A stretch of DNA of 15,756 nucleotides, from assembly GCA_027943245.1 (NCBI GenBank), contig JANDJZ010000897.1:1-15756 (forward strand), read 5' to 3'. This stretch comes from Acanthamoeba sp. SK_2022b (taxonomy: Eukaryota; Discosea; Longamoebia; Acanthamoebidae). Below are positions 8,179-15,756 of the stretch, piece after piece. Below the pieces are notes generated by a model. That model searched no databases. It saw nothing but the letters and a program-made list of their open reading frames with translations, and had not been told where the DNA came from. The stretch's first letter is position 1; each line of letters begins with the position of its first letter. A program made the translations under genes and the position numbers.

Positions 8179-9456
8179 ATGGCTGCCCCTCCCATGCAGG
8201 CCCCCATCCTTGTGCTCAGTGCGTTTGCCCTTCTTTTCTGCGGGATGGATTGTTAGTTTGATAGAGTGCCAGCCATTTTCATAGGATGCCCCATTTGTGT
8301 CCCATTTCTCGCTTCATCTTACACTATTGAGCCCATTTTGACCGCATTCCTTACTATGCAGCTGATAACACGAAGCGCGAGAGCGGTCGTAAGGCGCAGA
8401 GGAACAACATCGCTGCTGCCAAGGCTGTATGCAGCGTTGTGCGCACGGCCCTTGGCCCGCGCGCCATGCTCAAGATGATCCTCGACTCCATGGGTGGCAT
8501 CATTCTCACCAATGACGGCAATGCCATCCTCCGTGAGCTCGAGGTCAGCCACCCGGCCGGCAAGAGCATGATTGAGCTCAGCAAGACCCAGGATGAGGAG
8601 GTCGGTGATGGCACCACCTCCGTCATCATTCTCGGTACGTTGAGTTAATTTGGATGAGCGGCAAATTCTCGTGATATTGATCTTTGGCGTCGCACCCCAA
8701 TCCCCAATCTTTGGCACTGATTTTGTTATCCAATGACAGCCGGCGAGATGCTCACCGTGGCAGAGCCCTACCTCGAGAAGAACATGCACCCCACGGTCAT
8801 TATTCGCGGATTCTTCAAGGCCAGAGATGACGCCATCGATGCCCTCGACAAGCTTGCCCTCAAGGTCGACATTTCCAAGCGCGAGGAGCTTTTGAGCATC
8901 ATCAGGAGCTGCCTCTCCACCAAATTCGTCAGCCGCTGGATGGATCTTATGTGCAACCTCGCCCTCGATTCCGTCTCCACTGTTGTCCAACAGGATGGCA
9001 ACCGCAAGGAGATCGACATCAAGCGCTACGTCAAGATTGAGAAGGTATAACTACTACCCTTGTCAAGTTGATCTCTCTCTCTCTCTCATTCTCGTGCCCC
9101 TCTACGCGCGCAGGTGCCTGGTGGCGAGCTGGAGGACAGCTATGTGCTCAAGGGCGTGATGCTCAACAAGGACGTGCTTCACTCGAAGATGAAGCGCAGA
9201 ATCGAGAACCCTCGCATTCTCCTCCTCGACTGCCCGCTCGAGTACACCAAGGGTGAGAACAACATCATGATGGACGTCACCAAGGAGGGCGACTGGACGG
9301 CGATCCTGAAGGCCGAGGAGGAATGGGTTAAGAAGACGTGCGACCACATCATCGCCCTCAAGCCCGACCTCGTCATCACCGAGAAGGGCGTTTCCGGTAC
9401 AGTGCCCCCCCCCCAAACACTTCCACTCAACTCTCGCCTGGGCGCTCACTCGTGCC

Positions 9457-9529
<73 letters not shown>

Positions 9530-9956
9530 CGACAGATCTCGTGCAGCACTACTTTGTGAAGAACAACATCACCGCGCTCCGCAGGCTCCGCAAGACCGAC
9601 AACAACAGAATCGCCCGAGCCGTCGGCGCCGTCATCGTGAACAGAGTCGAGGAGGCCAAGGAGTCCGACCTCGGAACCAAGTGCGGGCTCTTCGAGGTCA
9701 GGAAGATCGGCGACGAGTACGTAGGCCCCCACCCCACTCGCCCGCCCACGCACCCCCTCCCTCGTCGTTTTCCTCTACCCCCCCCCACACCCAAATCTGT
9801 TCCTGCGCCGTGATGACTTCTTTGTGTGTATGAAACTCTCATGACAATGACAAATCAGAGTAGTGGTATTTCTGAGCTACTGGACGCCACTTTCTTTGTG
9901 TGTGTGTGTGTTTGTGTATGCATCTTTCTGCCGCCACTTGTGCGCTAACCTGGGGA

Positions 9957-10028
<72 letters not shown>

Positions 10029-10464
10029 CATAGATACTTCTCGTTCGTCGAGGACTGCAAGGAGCCCAAGGCCTGCACCATTGTGTTGCGTGGTGCCAGC
10101 AAGGACGTCCTCAAGGAAGTCGAGAGGAACCTGCAGGTAAAAGGATCCCCCCCCCGTCATCGCTGCCTCGTGGCTATGCGTAGAGCCTCACCATCTTCTT
10201 CTACTTCTACCTACTTCATCTTCCAGGACGCCACCTGCGTGGCGCGTAACATCCTGCTGGACCCGCGTCTGTGCCCCGGCGGTGGTGCCACGGAGATGAC
10301 CGTCTCGCAGGTCCTCCGGGAGAGGTCCAAGGCCATCGAGGGCGTCGAGCAGTGGCCCTACATCGCCGTCGCCAACGCCCTCGAAGTCATCCCCAGGTGC
10401 CCCTCCCCCCATCTCTCTCCTTCTCTCCTCCTTGTCGAGTGGGGTGGGCTTGGTCGTCTGACGT

Positions 10465-10517
<53 letters not shown>

Positions 10518-10770
10518 GACCCTGGCGGAGAACTGCGGCGCGAGCGTGGTGCGCGTGCTCACGGAGCTGAGGGCCAAGCACGCCGATGGCAAGAACCAGA
10601 CGTGGGGCATCGACGGCGTGAAGGGCACGCTGGCCGACATGATGAGCCTGGGCGTCTTCGAGCCCTACTCGGTCAAGGCGCAGACCATCAAGACCGCCAT
10701 CGAGGCCGCCTGTCTTTTGCTTAGAGTGGATGACGTGGTCTCGGGCATGAAGAAGAAGGAGGCCAAATAA
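8179..10770 (+). CDS. CCT3: T-complex protein 1 subunit gamma (CCT3/TCP-1 gamma), 535 aa
   Basis: Subunit of the cytosolic chaperonin TRiC/CCT, which folds actin, tubulin and other proteins with ATP. Exons: 8179-8218, 8362-8634, 8740-9044, 9114-9396, 9536-9716, 10034-10136, 10227-10396 and 10518-10770; 1608 nt in total, all in phase. Nearly every segment reads like CCT3: PILVL at the N-terminus, MGGIILTNDGNAILRE, the nucleotide loop GDGTTSVII at 95-103, EIDIKRY, LKPDLVITEKG, RKTDNNRIARA, KACTIVLRGASK, PGGGATEM near 412-419, GVEQWPY, and the C-terminal VDDVVSGMKKK. The protein is about 10 residues shorter than human CCT3, lacking most of the flexible tail. Introns 4, 5 and 7 carry long dinucleotide tracts next to their acceptors. 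The exon-6 start (GA|A TAC TTC) was set by the GTACGT donor and TAG acceptor. Confidence 0.97.
9459..9527. repeat. (GT)34 tract in CCT3 intron 4
   Basis: A perfect 69-nt GT run in the sense strand, ending 8 nt before exon 5. It fills half of the 139-nt intron. Confidence 0.95.
9897..9919. repeat. Short imperfect TG tract in CCT3 intron 5
   Basis: TG repeats at 9897-9910, followed by a near-continuation (TTTGTGTAT). It is complementary to the AC tract starting 40 nt downstream in the same intron. Confidence 0.85.
9959..10027. repeat. (AC)34 tract in CCT3 intron 5
   Basis: A perfect 69-nt AC run in the sense strand, ending 6 nt before exon 6. It is the exact complement in kind and length of the GT tract in intron 4. 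Confidence 0.95.
10466..10514. repeat. (GT)24 tract in CCT3 intron 7
   Basis: A 49-nt GT run that leads straight into the CAG acceptor of exon 8. Confidence 0.95.
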
Positions 10771-10815
10771 GCAAGTACTGCCCACCACAGTACTCAGAGC
10801 GTTCCCCCCCCCGAC

Positions 10816-10821
10816 AATAAA
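10816..10821 (+). terminator. Poly(A) signal AATAAA of CCT3
   Basis: Lies 45 nt after the CCT3 stop codon, behind a run of nine C residues, and only 30 nt before the first ATG of the next gene model. Confidence 0.65.
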
Positions 10822-10851
10822 TGCCCTTCCCCTGCTACAAAACGTAGAGAC

Positions 10852-13680
<2,829 letters not shown>

Positions 13681-14039
13681 CACCGGCCATGGCACCATTT
13701 GGTGTGATCATTTTTCCCAATTTATTCTGCTTCTTCGCTGTGCGTGAGAAGCACAACGTCTCCACTCAACAAGGGTTGGCGAGCAAGCCACTTCAAGTGT
13801 CCCTCTGGAAGAGTGGCCGTTCCTTCTTTGGGCCGCGAGGAGTAGTGGCGATCACCGTTTCTCGTCCAGCAAAGGCACCCTGCACGGCGTAGAAAACCAA
13901 CACCTGTGCTTCGAATGGAGTGCAACAACTGTAGCACCAAGCCGTGTAAATGCTCCTCTGAACAAGGTCCTTCATTACCTGATTTCCCTCGGATCCATTA
14001 GAACCTCGATCTTCTAGAAGATCCACCCCCAGTGTGTCA
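13681..14039. other. Gap after the R3H gene; no supported gene
   Basis: No AATAAA was found after the stop; AATTTATT near 13718-13725 might serve. Open frames on both strands are short and show no motif. A plus-strand stretch around 13848-13975 stays open for about 40 codons and could be an eroded upstream part of the kinase-like pseudogene, but nothing in it is diagnostic. Confidence 0.45.
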
Positions 14040-15151
14040 GCAGTTGGAACATGTCAACGTGGATGAAATGAGTGCTCGGTTACATGAAGAAATGGGTGAG
14101 CTCAAGCTGCTGGTGAAGTCTGTTGTGATGGCTTCACGGTGTAGAGGTATTTTCTCCGTTCGAGGTCTTCTTCGCTTGAACTGAGTAAAGTGGTGCCGGT
14201 TCTTCTTTCATCAGCTACGCCCAGCTTCTATCATGAGTGCTATCAGATGCTCCGTGGAGAGGCTGGCAAACGTTGCCCCAGTTCTACAAACAGTCACCGG
14301 ACTGGACATCCAGGGCTCTTCGCCCACAAAGTGTGACCAGCATCTCGTTCATCGGGGAGCTAAAATGAGGCGGTTGGCTTGCAAGGCTGATTTCGATGAT
14401 GAAGAGAAGGGCCATCTGTGTCCTTCATTGAAGAGCTGCTCATCAACTATCAGCGCTGGCGCTCATCAATTTGTGGGTTCCGCAGCGATGGAAAGAGTGG
14501 CTCTGTTGAACTAGATGATCAGCCACTCATTTACACAGTTTACACGTGCTAAGGGTGCAGGAGAGGAGGTCGTCATCAAGCGTTTCGATGATCACAGAGT
14601 AGTGGCTCGTTATCGAGAGTGGACCAATCTGTGTGCTCAGAAAGCGCTGGGTGGCCTGGTACCGCGCATTCAGGCTCAACGGACAACGTTCTTCTTCTGC
14701 AACCGCGCATCATCGGTCCACTCCAACGTACAACATTCGGCTGACCGCTCTTTCTTGCTTTTGTTGTCCCTAGCCCACGGGATGCTCTCTCCAATCTGGA
14801 TGACTTCGTGCAGCTCATCGACATCCTTAAGCAAGCCCACAAGAACTGCGGCTTGGTCCACCGCGACGTACGCTTGAACAACTTCTTTAGAATGAAGGGA
14901 ACCGCTCAAGTATAGTCACCTTACTTCATGGTGGTGCGGACAGTATTCCCCTCCACCAACATGGTTACGTTCCGCAAGATCGAGGCCGAGACGGATACTG
15001 AGAAGCTGCGCGAGTTTTGGACTCACTACCTTGAGCCGCCGTGTGGCAACGCACGCTAAATGCAGCAGAAGCTTGCCAATACGAAGCTCTCAAGGCTATC
15101 GCCGAACTTCTCCCCTTCTGCTTCGAGGCGGAACACTGCCACTCACAGTGA
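14040..15151 (+). pseudogene. Decayed protein-kinase-like gene
   Basis: Fragments of a kinase domain appear in order but in different frames. An N-terminal coiled-coil-like piece (MSARLHEEMGELKLLVK) lies at about 14068-14120. An N-lobe piece with a candidate ATP-binding lysine (EEVVIKRF) is near 14563-14586, and its upstream sequence PLIYTVYT is in another frame. The catalytic loop VHRDVRLNNFF is at about 14856-14889, with HRD and the Asn five residues after the Asp. A TAG stop follows at 14913. The next recognisable piece, FMVVRTVF ... LREFWTHYLEPP, belongs to the late C-lobe, so the DFG and activation segment are missing. A further one-base shift near 15040 then leads to VWQRTLNAAEACQYEALKAI and a final stop at 15149. 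Some breaks could be unrecognised introns, but the missing segment and repeated shifts favour a pseudogene. HRDVR-type loops are common in expanded kinase-like families of amoebae and other protists. Confidence 0.65.
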
Positions 15152-15225
15152 CGATGTTGCTTGATCATGCAACGAACATGTTACGAAAAAACTGTTGTCG
15201 ACTGAATCTTGGGCTCAGTTTGTGC

Positions 15226-15333
15226 TACCGCAGGATCCTTGGTGGTGTCCTCCCCCACACTCATGTTCCCTTCAATACTTGACCTTTGCGGGCAGCCGAC
15301 GCCCAACGGCAATGGCCGCCGGTGTCCATGTGA
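15226..15333 (+). pseudogene. Degraded copy of the 3' end of the R3H gene
   Basis: Two stretches match the last exons of the R3H gene in order and orientation. 15226-15266 (RRILGGV, then CTCATGTTCCC) resembles 13437-13489 (REILGGV ... CTCATGTTCCC). 15298-15333 resembles 13648-13680, sharing GACGCCC and the 14-mer GGTGTCCATGTGAC, so both end in VSM and TGA. Indels separate the copies and the DNA between the two blocks is not alignable by eye. It is a fragment, probably from duplication of the gene end. Confidence 0.5.
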
Positions 15334-15756
15334 CCGGTTCCTTTGATTGGGGTAATATACCGTGGCCTGTCCGCGGGGTCGAGTTCGCCTGGTGACTGGG
15401 CCCTGTGTGGTCATAAGCTGATGTGTTGGTCCAATGACAGCTCAGCTTGTCTGCTTCGACGGGCTTGGAGGAGAGTTTTGGCAGAGAATTGATGTGTGCA
15501 GGCTGGCGTTAAGGGGAGCGACCGAACAAGCCAAGAACGGCACAGGATCACCGCGAGCAGGGATTGGCTGGCAGCTTTCCCTAAAGTCAACATCCAGCTC
15601 GGTTGGCAGGGCACCCCGGTGTCGACGTGAAATTTGAGGTCCAGGTGACGGTTGCCTTCGAGCTCTTACGTCAAGCTGCCAACGGGGAGTGGTGTAGCCA
15701 CGTGGCGAGAGCGCGCCTATTAACGGGTGGTGTGGGCCACTCGCTAACTGCAGGAG
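15334..15756. other. Window end; frame-broken sequence with no assigned gene
   Basis: A plus-strand segment (about 15553-15618) reads RDWLAAFPKVNIQLGWQGTP and then shifts by one base at a C4 run (15614-15617) into a second open segment (VDVKFEVQVTVAFELL, then open to 15756). This could be another decayed gene or an exon pair of a gene continuing outside. Not recognised. Confidence 0.35.

Noticed and set aside
7780..8256. Continuous frame through the MAPEG intron 7859-7917
   Set aside because: It loses the fourth membrane helix; splicing G|GT restores it exactly.

Overview
This window looks like nuclear DNA of a free-living amoeba, most likely Acanthamoeba or a close relative. The coding regions are GC-rich, and the genes are packed tightly with many short introns (mostly 58-120 nt) that have GT..AG or occasional GC..AG ends. 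Dinucleotide tracts are long and confined to introns, and poly(A) signals are AATAAA. The species is an inference. All gene models were built by hand from reading frame, splice-site phase and remembered family motifs; no search was run.

Layout. Bases 1-5749 are transcribed leftward: an hnRNP R/Q-like triple-RRM protein with a very acidic N-terminus (its 3' end lies outside the window), then two paralogous proteins that each end in a PB1 domain. A short divergent promoter region (5750-6107) separates these from four rightward genes. These are a CINP homologue (6 exons, 214 aa), a MAPEG-family membrane protein (5 exons, 212 aa), the chaperonin subunit CCT3/TCP-1 gamma (8 exons, 535 aa) and an R3H-domain protein of otherwise unknown type (13 exons in my model, 591 aa). 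From about 13.7 kb to the end, the DNA holds decayed material: a protein-kinase-like pseudogene with frameshifts and a lost activation segment, and a degraded copy of the 3' end of the R3H gene.

The genes do not form an obvious pathway. They are mostly housekeeping: RNA binding, chaperonin, replication or ribosome maturation, and lipid or thiol metabolism. The most unusual signals are in RNA processing. Five long GT/AC tracts sit within 8 nt of a 3' splice site in three genes. In CCT3 they alternate in orientation, so exon 5 is flanked by two perfectly complementary 69-nt tracts. There is also a candidate 28-nt intron in CINP, two GC-AG introns with the same donor sequence, and a donor consensus closer to GTNCGT than GTAAGT. 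A single-base frameshift breaks the third RRM of the hnRNP-like gene.
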